Counted from the first letter of the stretch, positions 8,061 through 17,982 are shown. The stretch is DNA of 64,000 nucleotides from Steroidobacter agaridevorans (GCF_009932555.1 NZ_BLJO01000004.1:291174-355173); one strand, 5' to 3'. Notes: a model not told the origin generated them from the letters alone. Numbers and translations are program-made.

Positions 8061-9806
8061 TCATTCGACCGTGCATTGATTTACTTCTTCCAGGCTGGTG
8101 ATGCCGGCCTTCACTTTGGAGAGACCCGACTTGCGCAGGTCCCAGATGCCTTCTTTCGCCGACTGCGCGGCGATATCCACCGCATTGCCTTCCTGCAGGA
8201 TGATGCGCTGGATTTCTTCCGACACGGGCATCACTTGATACAAGCCGGTACGGCCCTTGTAACCGTCGGTGCACGAACTGCAGCCGACCGGCTTGTAGAT
8301 CTGGATGCCTTCGTCGATCTCTTCCTGCGTGAAGCCTTCCTTGAGCAGGGCTTCGGGCGGCATTTCCATCGGCACCTTGCAGTTGTTGCACAACCGGCGC
8401 GCGAGTCGTTGCGCGATGATCAGCGACACCGAAGTCGCGATCGCGTAAGGCTTCACGCCCATGTCGATCAGACGGGTCAACGTCTTCGGCGCGTCGTTGG
8501 TGTGCAAGGTGGACAGAACCAGGTGGCCGGTCTGGGCGGCCTTGATCGCTATTTCGGCGGTTTCCAGGTCTCGGATTTCGCCGACCATGATTACGTCCGG
8601 GTCCTGACGCAGGAAGGCGCGCAGCGCCGATGCAAAGGTCAAACCGACCTTGGGATTGACGTTGACCTGGTTGACGCCGGGCAAGTTGATTTCCGCCGGA
8701 TCCTCGGCGGTGGAAATGTTCGTGTCCTCTTTGTTGAGGATGTTCAGGCCGGTGTACAGCGACACGGTCTTACCGCTACCGGTCGGGCCGGTGACCAGGA
8801 TCATGCCGTGCGGCTGCGCCAGCGCAGTCATGTACAGATCTTTCTGCGCCGGCTCGTAGCCGAGCGCGTCGATGCCGAGCATGGCGCTGGAAGGATCGAG
8901 AATACGCGCGACGATCTTTTCGCCGAACAGCGTGGGGCAGGTGCTCACGCGGAAGTCGATGGCGCGATTCTTCGAGATGCGCATCTTGATGCGGCCGTCC
9001 TGCGGGATGCGACGTTCCGCGATGTCCAGGCGCGACATGACCTTGATGCGCGCCGCCAGCTTTACCGCCAGTTGCACGGGCGGGCTGGCGATCTCTTTCA
9101 GGAAGCCGTCGAGGCGCAGACGAATGCGATATGACTTTTCGTACGGCTCGAAGTGAATATCCGAGGCGCCGCGCTTGATGGCGTCGAGCAACACCTTGTT
9201 GACGAAGCGCACGATGGGAGCATCTTCCACATCGTCGCGGCCAGCGGCCGCCGCCGCGGCATCGTCCTCGTCGCCACTGGAGACATCGAGATTTTCGAGA
9301 TCCAGGTCCTCGTCAGACATCGCCGGCATCTGAGTATCGACCTGTTCCATGGCCTTGCTGGCGATCTTCTGCAGCTTGTCGTCCTCGACGACCACCGCTT
9401 CGATGGAAAGACCGGTCTGAAACTTGATTTCGTCGAGCGCGTGCAGGTTGGTTGGATCGGAGACCGCGATGAACAGTCGCTTGCCGCGCTTCAGCAGCGG
9501 CAGTACGCGGTGCTTGGCGAGCAGTTTGTCGGAGACCAGCTTGACCACGTCGAGGTCGAGCTGAGCGGCGTCCAGGTCGAGCAGCGGCACGCCGAATTCC
9601 TGGGAGGCGGCGATGGCGATTTCCTTCGCGTCGGCAATGCCCTTGGAGACCAGGTGCGATACCAGGTTGCCGTCGCTCTCCTTGGCGGCAGCCATGGCCT
9701 GGACCATGGTCTGCTCATCGACCAGGCCGTCCTGAATCAGGCGATGGGGCAGCCCTTGGAGCACCATGCGTTGATTGGCGAGCGCCGGGACTACGTTTTC
9801 GGCCAT
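8061..9806 (-). CDS. pilB: Type IV pilus extension ATPase
   Basis: A 581-residue secretion ATPase of the GspE/PilB family. It has an N-terminal MshE-like domain, a Walker A GPTGSGKT near residue 338, an Asp box and Walker B around DPDVIMVGEIRDLETAE, and a C-terminal zinc-binding Cys cluster (LCNNC and GCSSC). It powers pilus assembly. The frame stays open upstream to 9977, but the ATG at 9806 (MAENVV) fits the family length and avoids running into the pilA terminator region. Confidence 0.95.
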   Translation of the reverse strand: MAENVVPALANQRMVLQGLPHRLIQDGLVDEQTMVQAMAAAKESDGNLVSHLVSKGIADAKEIAIAASQEFGVPLLDLDAAQLDLDVVKLVSDKLLAKHRVLPLLKRGKRLFIAVSDPTNLHALDEIKFQTGLSIEAVVVEDDKLQKIASKAMEQVDTQMPAMSDEDLDLENLDVSSGDEDDAAAAAAGRDDVEDAPIVRFVNKVLLDAIKRGASDIHFEPYEKSYRIRLRLDGFLKEIASPPVQLAVKLAARIKVMSRLDIAERRIPQDGRIKMRISKNRAIDFRVSTCPTLFGEKIVARILDPSSAMLGIDALGYEPAQKDLYMTALAQPHGMILVTGPTGSGKTVSLYTGLNILNKEDTNISTAEDPAEINLPGVNQVNVNPKVGLTFASALRAFLRQDPDVIMVGEIRDLETAEIAIKAAQTGHLVLSTLHTNDAPKTLTRLIDMGVKPYAIATSVSLIIAQRLARRLCNNCKVPMEMPPEALLKEGFTQEEIDEGIQIYKPVGCSSCTDGYKGRTGLYQVMPVSEEIQRIILQEGNAVDIAAQSAKEGIWDLRKSGLSKVKAGITSLEEVNQCTVE

Positions 9807-9942
9807 GGAGTGCGTTGCCGTTGGTTTGCAGGCGTTGTCGCCTGATCGATCAATTGTCAAACAGGTGCAGATCGTCTCACATCTGCCGGTTCGGTCTGCG
9901 TGACATATTTCACAGCGAAAATATACCTGATCGCCCCGGTTT

Positions 9943-9972
9943 AAAAAAAAGAGCCCCCTGTCGGGGGCTCTT
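9943..9972 (-). terminator. Intrinsic terminator of pilA
   Basis: A perfect 10-bp stem (9949-9958 with 9963-9972) with a TGTC loop is followed on the minus strand by eight T residues (complement of 9943-9950). It lies 27 bases after the pilA stop and before pilB. It would make most pilA mRNA monocistronic, which fits the need for excess pilin. Confidence 0.92.
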
Positions 9973-9999
9973 CTCACCTGAGTCAGGTGTCAGTCGACA

Positions 10000-10518
10000 T
10001 TAGCTCTGCTGGCAAGCGCGCGGCAGGTACTTGTCGATGATGGTCGTTTCGGCGATACCCGCAGCGACGCCATCTTCAGTGCCGGCCGGGAGGGTCTGGT
10101 TGCCGCAGATCCACACGATGTCCTGGTTGTCGTTCAGGGCAGCGTAGATCACCAGCACGTCTTCACCGTCCGTCGTGATGCGCGCGTTCGCGTTGTTGCC
10201 GTAGGTGATGATGATGTCGCCGGCGCCAGCAGTCGTGGCGATGCTTTCGACGTAGTTACCCGAAATGGCGCCCGTGAAGTTCAGGCTGTTTTCCACGCCT
10301 TCGCCACCTTCGAGCACATCCGGCCAGGTGCCGCGCTGAGCGTAGTAGTCAGCCATCGCAGCCTTCACGCCGCCGGCCAGGGTCGCACCTTCCGTCACCT
10401 GGGCGCGGATGGTGTAGTCCTGATAAGCGGGGATGGCGATAGCCGCCAGGATGCCGATGATCGCAACCACGATCATCAATTCGATCAGGGTAAAACCCTT
10501 TTGGACCTGCTTCATCAT
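10000..10518 (-). CDS. pilA: Type IVa major pilin
   Basis: A 172-residue prepilin with a short basic leader ending in Gly8, then the mature N-terminus [20 protein letters not shown] with the invariant Glu at mature position 5. Cys138 and Cys169 can form the C-terminal disulphide loop. The globular region is rich in Gly, Ala, Asn and Thr. GGAG lies 7 bases before the ATG at 10518; the second ATG at 10515 is an alternative. It is preceded by a sigma-54 promoter, is near the pilR-pilS genes that typically control it, and has its own terminator. Confidence 0.96.
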   Translation of the reverse strand: MMKQVQKGFTLIELMIVVAIIGILAAIAIPAYQDYTIRAQVTEGATLAGGVKAAMADYYAQRGTWPDVLEGGEGVENSLNFTGAISGNYVESIATTAGAGDIIITYGNNANARITTDGEDVLVIYAALNDNQDIVWICGNQTLPAGTEDGVAAGIAETTIIDKYLPRACQQS

Positions 10519-10580
10519 GAAAATTCTCCAGACAGTGGGTTCGAAACAACAGCGGCTGATTTCGCCAGCGAGAGTACCAA

Positions 10581-10596
10581 AGCAAAGGCTGTGCCA
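10581..10596 (-). promoter_or_regulatory. Sigma-54 promoter of pilA
   Basis: On the minus strand the sequence reads TGGCAC, five bases, TTGCT, an exact match to the -24/-12 core of sigma-54 promoters. It lies about 65 bases upstream of the pilA ATG. PilR, encoded nearby, is a sigma-54 activator, so the site and its activator are both present in the window. Confidence 0.9.
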
Positions 10597-10788
10597 GCAC
10601 CGTGGCGGTCTCGTAAGTTGCTGTTACTACAAAGGATGACGGCAGCGTTGGGCAGTTAAGTCACATTGCCGTTTCGGCCTGACTCGGTCACGCCGGGGCG
10701 CAAAGTGACCATTTGCGTCAGATGCCGACGTTCAGCGCAGACATGGGCATCTGGCGACGGTGCGTCGGCAGCGAGAGCACAGCGGCTC

Positions 10789-12132
10789 TCACTCGATTCC
10801 GAGCTTCTTGATCCGGTAGCGCAGCGAGCGGAACGTCATGCCGAGCAGCTGCGCGGCCTTGGTCTTGTTGTAGCGGGTCTGCTCGAGCGCGCGAACGATG
10901 GCGTCGCGCTCGATGTCTTCCAACGCATCGCCGAGGCGCTCGCCCGGGGCGACGCTGTTCGGGATCGGAACTTCGTTGGCGGCGACTTTGGGGCGCAACT
11001 GCAGATCGCCGGCGTCGATCACGCCGTTGACACATAGCGTCGCCGCGCGCTCCAGCACGTTTTCCAGCTCGCGGACGTTGCCGGGGAAGTGATATTCACG
11101 CAACGCCTTCGACGCCGCTTCGGTGATACGCAACGAGCGATTGCCGATCTGCCGGCCGAGGCGCGTAACGATGGAATCGACCAGCTCATCGATGTCTTCG
11201 AGGCGCTCACGCAGCGGCGGCACGCGGATCTCGATGACGTTCACGCGATAGAACAAGTCCTCGCGGAATTTCCCTTCCGCGACTTGCGTGGCGAGATTCT
11301 TGTGGGTCGCTGACAAGATGCGCACGTCGATCGGCAGCTCGCGCGACTCGCCGACCGGCCGGATGGTTTTCTCCTGGATCACGCGCAGCAGCTTCACCTG
11401 CATGTGCAGCGGCAGGTCGGCGATTTCGTCCAGGAACAAGGTGCCGCCCTCGGCGGACTGAATCAGACCTTGCTTGTCCGCAACGGCGCCGGTGAAGCTG
11501 CCTTTGCGATGACCGAACAGCTCGCTCTCCATCAGCTCGGTGGGAATGGCGCCGCAGTTCACGGGCACAAAGGGCCCTTCGCGACGTGGACCGGCCTCGT
11601 GAATCAGATGCGCGACCAACTCCTTGCCGGTGCCCGATTCGCCGTAGATGTGCACGGGCGCCTGACTGCGCGCGACGCGCTCGATCATTTCGCGCAACTG
11701 CTCCATCGCACGCGACCCGCCGAGCAGCTTCACCTGAGGCAGCTGCATCGTGCTCTCGATGTTCTCGCCCAGCTTGAGCGTGGCGATGATGAGCTTGCGC
11801 AGCGCCGCGACATCCAGGGGCTTCGAAATGAAATCGAATGCGCCGAGCTTGAGCGCACGCACGGCCGTTTCGACATTGCCATGCGCAGTGATCACAGCCA
11901 CCGGCGTGTGCGGCTTGTGAGTCTGGATCCATTCGACCAGGCTCAGGCCGTCGCCGTCGGGCAGGCGCATGTCGGTCAAGCAAAGATCGAAAGGATTGGC
12001 GCGCAGCTCACGCGTGGCTGCGGCAATCGTGTCGGCCGCGGTCACGTCGAGATTCATGCGTTCGAGCGTGATACTCAGCAGCTCGCGGATATCCGGCTCG
12101 TCATCCACGACGAGCGCGCGGGGCTTCTTCAC
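10789..12132 (-). CDS. pilR: Sigma-54-dependent response regulator of pilin expression
   Basis: A protein of about 447 residues with three domains. The receiver has VVDDEP and the phospho-acceptor Asp54 in LTDMRLPDGD. The AAA+ domain has Walker A GESGTGKE at about 164-171 and the sigma-54 contact loop GSFTGA at about 211-216. The C-terminus is a Fis-type helix-turn-helix (KAAQLLGMTFRSLRYRIKK). I choose the GTG at 12132 because it overlaps the pilS stop as GTGA and has GGGA upstream; an in-frame TTG lies at 12144. It probably activates the sigma-54 promoter in front of pilA. Confidence 0.93.
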   Translation of the reverse strand: MKKPRALVVDDEPDIRELLSITLERMNLDVTAADTIAAATRELRANPFDLCLTDMRLPDGDGLSLVEWIQTHKPHTPVAVITAHGNVETAVRALKLGAFDFISKPLDVAALRKLIIATLKLGENIESTMQLPQVKLLGGSRAMEQLREMIERVARSQAPVHIYGESGTGKELVAHLIHEAGPRREGPFVPVNCGAIPTELMESELFGHRKGSFTGAVADKQGLIQSAEGGTLFLDEIADLPLHMQVKLLRVIQEKTIRPVGESRELPIDVRILSATHKNLATQVAEGKFREDLFYRVNVIEIRVPPLRERLEDIDELVDSIVTRLGRQIGNRSLRITEAASKALREYHFPGNVRELENVLERAATLCVNGVIDAGDLQLRPKVAANEVPIPNSVAPGERLGDALEDIERDAIVRALEQTRYNKTKAAQLLGMTFRSLRYRIKKLGIE

Positions 12133-13835
12133 TGTGTTTCCCAACGTTGAGGATCGGCGAACACGAGGCGGAAAATACTACCACCCCCGGCGCGCGGCTC
12201 ATAAATCAGCACGGCCCGATTGCACTGGGCCAACTCCCTGGCGATGAACAATCCGAGGCCCGTGCCGCCTTTGCCGGCCGTGAAAAACGGCTCGAAAATT
12301 CGTTCTGCGTCGGTCGGCGAGATGCCCGGGCCGCGATCCAGCACCTCGAGCATCGGCCGTTCCGAGGTCGCCATGCGGCCGGTACGGATCTCGATCGCGT
12401 CATTGGAATCGAACTTGCGGCCGTACTTCAGTGCGTTCTCGCACAAATTCCACATAAGTTGATGCAGATGGGACGGATCGATGCGCACTTCGAGCTCGGG
12501 CGCCGAGGTGGTGATGTACAGCTTGCTGGCATCGACCTGCGATGTCTGCCGGAATTCGCCGACGAACTCTTCCAGCCAGCTGTTCAGCTCGATGCGCTCC
12601 TGGCGGGTCGAGTCCCGGCGCGACAGCTGCAGGACGTTGTTGATGATCATGCTGACCCGCTCGCCGTTCTTGGTGATGATGTCGGTCAAGCGTCGCTCTT
12701 GCGCGGTGAGCTGCGGTGCTTCGGCGAGCAACTGCGCGGCGTGACTCATGGCGCCGACGGGATTGCGGATTTCGTGCGCGATGCTGGCGCTGAGCCGGCC
12801 GAGCGCCGCCAGCTTGGATTGCTGGACGCGCTGAGCGATCAGCGAGGTGTCCTCGAGAAAAATCAGTGTCGGGCCGCCGCCGCCGTTACTGCGCAACGAC
12901 ACGAAGTGCGGTTGCACCAGGCTGCTGCCGTCCGAAGTCAGCAAGGACAGCGAGCTGAGCTGCCAGTCATAAGAGTGACGACGCCAGGTATCGAGCAAGT
13001 ACAACAAACGCGGCGAGACTTCGCCGAGCGGCGTGCCGGCAGCGATCGCATTACCTCCCAGCATGGAGCCCGCCGACTCGTTGATCAGACGAATCGTGTC
13101 GTGGTCATCCACGACCAAAATACTCTCACGCAGATGCTGCACGATGAACTGATTCAGCTCCGCCAGGTTGGCGACGTCCACTTCGCGCTGGCGAACGCGC
13201 TCTTCGCTTTCACGCAGGCTGCGCGCGAGCGGTCCTACACCCAACGTGACGATGAACATCAGCGCGCCGACGATGCCCGCCGACGCGAAATCCCCTGGAT
13301 CGCTGCGCGCCGCAAGCGTCGTGAAAGCTTGCTGTAACAACAGCGCCAGCGCCGCGACGGCCGCGAACATCAGCGCCAGTCGCTGTCCGACGACAAAGCT
13401 CGCTGCACCAATAGGCAGCACCAGCAATGCGCCAAGCCCGCTGTTCATGCCGCCGCTGGAGTAAGTGAGCAAAGAAATCGCGAGGACGTCCACGCCTACA
13501 TTGAAGGCCGTCTGCAGCATGCGATCCGGCCAGCGCCGCCTGAGCGTCGGGATGGACAGCGCGGCAAACCCGAAGTAGGCGATCGTGGTGAAGAAGAACA
13601 GCCGCGCGTCCGCTTGTCCGACCAGGCGCGGATCGAGCGTCCAGTACAGCACCATCAAAAGCACTGGAATCAGCAGGCGAAACAGGTTGACGAGCGCCAG
13701 CACGCGCCAGGCCAGCTCCTCCGAGGAGCCCCAGGGCAATGCGGGGGATGGCTCGGCTTTGGGCAGCTCGAGCGGCGGCTCGCCGATTTTCAATGAGGGC
13801 TCCGAGGACATTTCTTGCTGATCGCGCCTTTGCAT
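12129..13835 (-). CDS. pilS: Membrane sensor histidine kinase PilS
   Basis: About 568 residues: six hydrophobic segments in roughly the first 200 residues, a PAS-like region with VDDHDTIRLINESAG, a HisKA domain with the phospho-acceptor His in SIAHEIRNPVGAM, and an HATPase domain with the N box and the G boxes DRGPGIS and GKGGTGLGLFIA. It would phosphorylate PilR, whose gene overlaps its 3' end. The frame is open to a GTG at 13910, but I prefer the ATG at 13835, which has GGAGGAA upstream. The longer version would translate the tandem repeat at 13866-13895. Confidence 0.92.
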   Translation of the reverse strand: MQRRDQQEMSSEPSLKIGEPPLELPKAEPSPALPWGSSEELAWRVLALVNLFRLLIPVLLMVLYWTLDPRLVGQADARLFFFTTIAYFGFAALSIPTLRRRWPDRMLQTAFNVGVDVLAISLLTYSSGGMNSGLGALLVLPIGAASFVVGQRLALMFAAVAALALLLQQAFTTLAARSDPGDFASAGIVGALMFIVTLGVGPLARSLRESEERVRQREVDVANLAELNQFIVQHLRESILVVDDHDTIRLINESAGSMLGGNAIAAGTPLGEVSPRLLYLLDTWRRHSYDWQLSSLSLLTSDGSSLVQPHFVSLRSNGGGGPTLIFLEDTSLIAQRVQQSKLAALGRLSASIAHEIRNPVGAMSHAAQLLAEAPQLTAQERRLTDIITKNGERVSMIINNVLQLSRRDSTRQERIELNSWLEEFVGEFRQTSQVDASKLYITTSAPELEVRIDPSHLHQLMWNLCENALKYGRKFDSNDAIEIRTGRMATSERPMLEVLDRGPGISPTDAERIFEPFFTAGKGGTGLGLFIARELAQCNRAVLIYEPRAGGGSIFRLVFADPQRWETQ

Positions 13836-13865
13836 CCCGGCCGAATTCCTCCAGAATACGCGGCC

Positions 13866-13895
13866 TTTGACTGTCGTTATTTTGACCGTCGCAAT
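13866..13895. repeat. Two tandem 15-bp repeats in the pilS-sucC divergent region
   Basis: TTTGACTGTCGTTAT is followed directly by TTTGACCGTCGCAAT (12 of 15 identical), then TTTAAC. Both copies contain a TTGAC -35-like core pointing at sucC. The region separates the divergent pilS and sucC genes, so it must hold their promoters; which copy is used cannot be told. Confidence 0.6.
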
Positions 13896-13921
13896 TTTAA
13901 CCCGCCGCACCCACGAGCCCC

Positions 13922-15088
13922 ATGAACCTGCACGAATACCAGTCGAAAGAGTTGTTCGCCAGCTACGGCATCCCGGTCCCCAAAGGCATTGTGGCCGCCA
14001 CCGGCAGCGAAGCTGCCGAGGCCGCGCGCAAGCTTGGCGGATCGAAATGGGTCGTCAAGGCACAGGTTCACGCTGGCGGCCGCGGCAAGGCCGGCGGCGT
14101 CAAATTGGTGGATTCGCCGGAAGCGGCTGACAAGGCCGCCGAGGCCATGATCGGCCAGCGCCTGGTCACGCACCAGACCGGCCCCGAAGGCCTGCCGATC
14201 CGTCAGGTTTACATCGAGCAGGGCTCGAAGCTCGCGCGCGAGCTGTACCTGAGCCTGGTGCTCAATCGCGACAAAGGCCACATCGCCTTCATCGCCTCCG
14301 CCGCCGGCGGCATGGACATCGAGGAAGTCGCCGAGCACACGCCGGAGAAGATCACCCGCGTGAACATCAATCCCGCCACCGGCCTGATGCCCTCGCACGC
14401 TCGTGCGATCGCCTACGGCCTGGAGCTGGAGGGGGAACAGATTGCCGAGTTCGGCAAGATCGCGCAGGCGCTGTACAAGCTGTACCTGGAGAAGGACTGC
14501 GCGCTGCTCGAAGTCAATCCGCTGATCGTGACCGGCGAGGGCAAGCTGGTCGCGCTCGACGCCAAGATCAACATCGAGGACAACGCGCTGTTCCGTCAGA
14601 AGGATCTCGCCAAGTGGCGCGATGCCAGCCAGGAAGACGCGATGGAGCGCGCCGCGGCCGAGCACGAGCTGAACTACGTGTCGCTCGACGGCAATATCGC
14701 GTGCATGGTGAACGGCGCGGGCCTCGCCATGGCGACCATGGACCTGGTGCAGTTGCATGGCGGCTCGCCGGCCAACTTCCTCGACGTGGGCGGTGGCGCC
14801 ACGCGTGAGCGCGTCACCGAAGCGTTCAAGCTGATTCTTTCGAACAAGAACGTCGAAGCCATCCTGGTGAACATTTTCGGCGGCATCGTCCGCTGCGACA
14901 TGATCGCCGAAGGCATCATTCACGCGGTGAAGGACGTGGGCGTGAGCGTGCCGGTGGTGGTGCGCATCGAAGGCACCAACGCCGAGTTGGGCCGCAAGAT
15001 CCTGGCCGACAGCGGCCTGGCGATCACGCCGGCTGCCGACCTTACCGATGCGGCCAAGAAAGTGGTCGCCGCCGCGAAGGCGAAGTAA
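13922..15088 (+). CDS. sucC: Succinyl-CoA ligase (ADP-forming) subunit beta
   Basis: A 388-residue protein of normal family length. The N-terminal ATP-grasp fold starts [18 protein letters not shown] and contains the Gly-rich nucleotide loop GGRGKAGGV. The C-terminal CoA-ligase domain has the motif [16 protein letters not shown]. With SucD it makes succinate, CoA and ATP from succinyl-CoA in the TCA cycle. It is followed after 42 bases by sucD and forms an operon with it. Confidence 0.97.
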   Translation: MNLHEYQSKELFASYGIPVPKGIVAATGSEAAEAARKLGGSKWVVKAQVHAGGRGKAGGVKLVDSPEAADKAAEAMIGQRLVTHQTGPEGLPIRQVYIEQGSKLARELYLSLVLNRDKGHIAFIASAAGGMDIEEVAEHTPEKITRVNINPATGLMPSHARAIAYGLELEGEQIAEFGKIAQALYKLYLEKDCALLEVNPLIVTGEGKLVALDAKINIEDNALFRQKDLAKWRDASQEDAMERAAAEHELNYVSLDGNIACMVNGAGLAMATMDLVQLHGGSPANFLDVGGGATRERVTEAFKLILSNKNVEAILVNIFGGIVRCDMIAEGIIHAVKDVGVSVPVVVRIEGTNAELGRKILADSGLAITPAADLTDAAKKVVAAAKAK

Positions 15089-15130
15089 GGCGCGCTTACG
15101 TTCAACCGTTAACAGATATTCAGCACTACC

Positions 15131-16228
15131 ATGTCTATTCTCGTAAACAAGAACACGCGCGTTATTTGCCAAGGTTTCACCGGCAAGCAAGGCACGTTCC
15201 ATTCCGAGCAATGTATTGCTTACGGCACCAAGCTGGTCGGCGGCGTCACGCCGGGCCGCGGTGGCGAAAAGCATCTCAACCTGCCGGTGTTCAACACCGC
15301 GCGTGAAGCGGTTGCCGAAACCGGCGCGACCGTCAGCATGATCTACGTGCCGGCGCCGTTCGCCGCCGACGCGATCATCGAGGCGGCCGACGCGGGCATC
15401 GAGCTCATCGTGTGCATCACCGAAGGCATTCCGGTGAACGACATGGTGAAGGTGAAGGCCTCGCTGGCCTCCTACGGCAGCCTGCTGATCGGCCCGAACT
15501 GCCCCGGCATCATCACTCCGGGCGAGTGCAAGATCGGCATCATGCCGGGCTTCATTCACAAGCCGGGCAAGATCGGCATCGTGTCGCGCTCCGGCACGCT
15601 GACCTACGAAGCCGTGTTCCAGACCACCAACGCCAAGCTCGGTCAGAGCACCTGCGTCGGCATCGGCGGCGATCCGGTGCGCGGCATGAACTTCATCGAC
15701 GTGCTGGCGCGCTTCGAAGAAGATCCGAAGACCGAAGGCATCATCATGGTCGGCGAGATCGGCGGCGCCGATGAAGAAGCGGCCGCTGAATTCATTCGCG
15801 AGAATGTCACCAAGCCGGTCGTTGCCTACATCGCCGGCGTGACCGCACCTCCGGGCAAGCGCATGGGCCACGCTGGCGCCATCGTCTCCGGCGGCAAGGG
15901 CACTGCGGCCGACAAGTTCGCGGCGCTCGAGCGCGCTGGCGTGCGCACTGTGAAGAGCCCGGCCGATCTCGGCTCGGCGATCACTCAGCAGCTCGCCAAG
16001 GGTGGCAAGAAGGCGAAGGTCGTGTCGCTGCCCGCGAAGAAGGCTGCGCCCGCTGCGAAGAAACCTGCTGCCAAGGCCAAGCCCGCTGCGAAGAAGCCGG
16101 TGAAGGCTGCCGCCGCTGCGAAGAAGGCTCCGGCCACCAAGAAGGCGCCAGCCAAGAAGGCTGCTCCTGCCAAGGCCAAGAGCAAGGCGCCGGCCAAGAA
16201 GGCGTCCAAGCCGGCTCGCAAGAAGTAA
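15131..16228 (+). CDS. sucD: Succinyl-CoA ligase subunit alpha with a C-terminal Lys/Ala/Pro-rich extension
   Basis: Residues 1-289 form a complete SucD: the CoA-binding Rossmann start with [15 protein letters not shown], the ligase domain, and the phospho-His at 247 in [16 protein letters not shown]. The usual subunit stops at about 290 residues. Here it runs on for some 75 residues composed almost only of Lys, Ala and Pro (for example [20 protein letters not shown]), like histone H1 or AlgP tails. The extension is in the same frame with no intervening stop. Its role is unknown; nucleic-acid or polyanion binding is a possibility only. Confidence 0.95.
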   Translation: MSILVNKNTRVICQGFTGKQGTFHSEQCIAYGTKLVGGVTPGRGGEKHLNLPVFNTAREAVAETGATVSMIYVPAPFAADAIIEAADAGIELIVCITEGIPVNDMVKVKASLASYGSLLIGPNCPGIITPGECKIGIMPGFIHKPGKIGIVSRSGTLTYEAVFQTTNAKLGQSTCVGIGGDPVRGMNFIDVLARFEEDPKTEGIIMVGEIGGADEEAAAEFIRENVTKPVVAYIAGVTAPPGKRMGHAGAIVSGGKGTAADKFAALERAGVRTVKSPADLGSAITQQLAKGGKKAKVVSLPAKKAAPAAKKPAAKAKPAAKKPVKAAAAAKKAPATKKAPAKKAAPAKAKSKAPAKKASKPARKK

Positions 16229-16312
16229 CGAAGGTCAGGTCCGCGGCGGCGTGAGTCGCCGCGGACTTCCGGCCGCAGATTGTTCCTTCCCCGCAAGCGC
16301 TATCATCAGGCC

Positions 16313-17944
16313 ATGTCCGCCTCTCTCCGTATCGCGCTGGCTCAGCTCAACCTGTTTGTCGGCGATGTCGCGGGCAATGCCCAGCGACTCATCGATACTG
16401 CCGCGCAAGCGCGCGACGAGTTGCAAGCCGACCTGGTGTTGTTCCCCGAGCTGAGCCTGAGCGGTTACCCGCCCGAAGACTTGTTGTTTCACAGCGGTCT
16501 GCGTCGACAGGTAAAGACGGCGTTGGATCGCGTTCGTCAGGAAACGAGCGGGATCACCGTCGTGGCCGGCTACCCCGAATATGCCGACGAAGGCATCTAC
16601 AACGCAGCGGCCGTGCTGCGTGATGGCGCGACGGTCGCCAACTATCGCAAGCAGGAACTGCCGAACTACAGCGTGTTCGACGAGAAACGCTATTTCAAAC
16701 ACGGCCGCGACACCTGCATCTTCGAGCTGAAGGGCATTCGCGTCGCGCTGCTGATCTGCGAAGACATCTGGGAGCCCAATCCCGCGCGCGCTGCTAAGGC
16801 GAATGGCGCGCAACTCATCGTCGTCATCAACGGCTCGCCGTATTCGCTGCGCTATCAGGAGCGTCGCGAAGCGGCGGTGCGAGCGCGGGTGAAAGACACC
16901 GGCTTGCCGGTCGTGTATGTGAATCTGCTCGGCGGTCAGGATGAGTTGGTGTTCGACGGCGGCTCCTTCGTGATGAATGCGAGCGGCGAGGTCGTGCAAC
17001 GGGTCGCGCCGTTCGTCGAAGGTTTATTTGCTGTCGATGTGGATCTCGTCGACGGCAAGGTCGTGCCGCGTCCCGCGCACATCGAACCACCGTTGTCTGA
17101 AGAGGCGAGCGTTTACAACGCACTCGTACTCGGAGTGCGGGATTACGTGGGCAAGCATCGCTTCCCAGGCATCGTGCTCGGGCTTTCCGGCGGCATCGAT
17201 TCGGCGTTGACGCTGGCGATCGCCGTGGATGCGCTCGGCGCCGAACGCGTGAGCGCTGTGATGATGCCGTCGCGCTATACGTCGCAATGGAGCCTCGACG
17301 ATGCTGCGGCCGAAGCGCGGACGCTCGGCGTTCGCTACGACGTGATCTCCATCGAAGGCATGTTTGCCACGGCGCTCGATGCGCTCAAAGACGTGTTCGC
17401 CGGCCGCCAGCCCGACACCACCGAAGAAAACATTCAGGCGCGCAGCCGCGGCCTGCTGTTGATGGCTATCTCCAACAAGACCGGCCGCATGGTGCTCACC
17501 ACCGGCAACAAGAGCGAAATGGCCGTGGGCTATGCCACCTTGTACGGCGATATGGCCGGCGGTTTCGCGCCGATCAAGGATTGCAGCAAGATGCTGGTGT
17601 ACCGGCTCGCGAAGTATCGCAACTCCGTGAGCCATGCCATTCCGAACCGTGTGATCGAACGGCCGCCTTCGGCCGAGTTGCGTCACGACCAGAAGGATTC
17701 GGATTCGCTGCCCGAGTACGACGTGCTCGACGCCATTCTCGAGCTGTTCATCGAAGACAACCTGTCCGTCGACGAGATCGCGGCGCGCGGCTTCGATCGA
17801 GCGACCGTGGGGCGGGTGCTCGAGATGGTGAAGCGTAACGAATACAAACGTCGCCAGGCGCCGCCCGGCGTGAGAATCAGCGACCGGGCCTTCGGTCGCG
17901 ACTGGCGTTATCCGATTACGTCGGGATACAAGAGCAAGATCTGA
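16313..17944 (+). CDS. nadE: NAD+ synthase, glutamine-hydrolysing
   Basis: A 543-residue two-domain enzyme. The N-terminal nitrilase-like glutaminase has Glu46 (LFPELSLSGYPPEDL), Lys113 (YRKQELPNY) and the nucleophile Cys149 (LLICEDIWEP). The C-terminal synthetase has the PP-loop LSGGIDSAL at 291-299 and the TTGNKSEMAVGYATLYGD segment. It amidates deamido-NAD with ammonia channelled from glutamine. The ATG at 16313 (MSASLRIALAQLNL) is the family start; an upstream in-frame start at 16280 only adds non-conserved residues. Confidence 0.96.
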   Translation: MSASLRIALAQLNLFVGDVAGNAQRLIDTAAQARDELQADLVLFPELSLSGYPPEDLLFHSGLRRQVKTALDRVRQETSGITVVAGYPEYADEGIYNAAAVLRDGATVANYRKQELPNYSVFDEKRYFKHGRDTCIFELKGIRVALLICEDIWEPNPARAAKANGAQLIVVINGSPYSLRYQERREAAVRARVKDTGLPVVYVNLLGGQDELVFDGGSFVMNASGEVVQRVAPFVEGLFAVDVDLVDGKVVPRPAHIEPPLSEEASVYNALVLGVRDYVGKHRFPGIVLGLSGGIDSALTLAIAVDALGAERVSAVMMPSRYTSQWSLDDAAAEARTLGVRYDVISIEGMFATALDALKDVFAGRQPDTTEENIQARSRGLLLMAISNKTGRMVLTTGNKSEMAVGYATLYGDMAGGFAPIKDCSKMLVYRLAKYRNSVSHAIPNRVIERPPSAELRHDQKDSDSLPEYDVLDAILELFIEDNLSVDEIAARGFDRATVGRVLEMVKRNEYKRRQAPPGVRISDRAFGRDWRYPITSGYKSKI

Positions 17945-17955
17945 CGGCTCGAAGA

Positions 17956-17982
17956 TCCCGGCGCGCTCAGCACGCGCCGGGA
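17956..17982. terminator. Hairpin between convergent nadE and tpsA
   Basis: A perfect 10-bp GC-rich stem (17956-17965 with 17973-17982) with a 7-base loop sits between the nadE stop and the tpsA stop. On the plus strand CTTTCTC follows, a weak T-rich tail. It may act on both converging transcripts. Confidence 0.55.

Noticed and set aside
10773-10790. Hairpin GAGAGC/GCTCTC at the end of pilR as a terminator
   Set aside because: The stem is only 6 bp, overlaps the stop codon and has no T-tract.
13877-15871. 664-codon open frame antisense to sucC-sucD
   Set aside because: The plus strand encodes complete SucC and SucD; the antisense product is His/Asp/Arg-rich with no domain.
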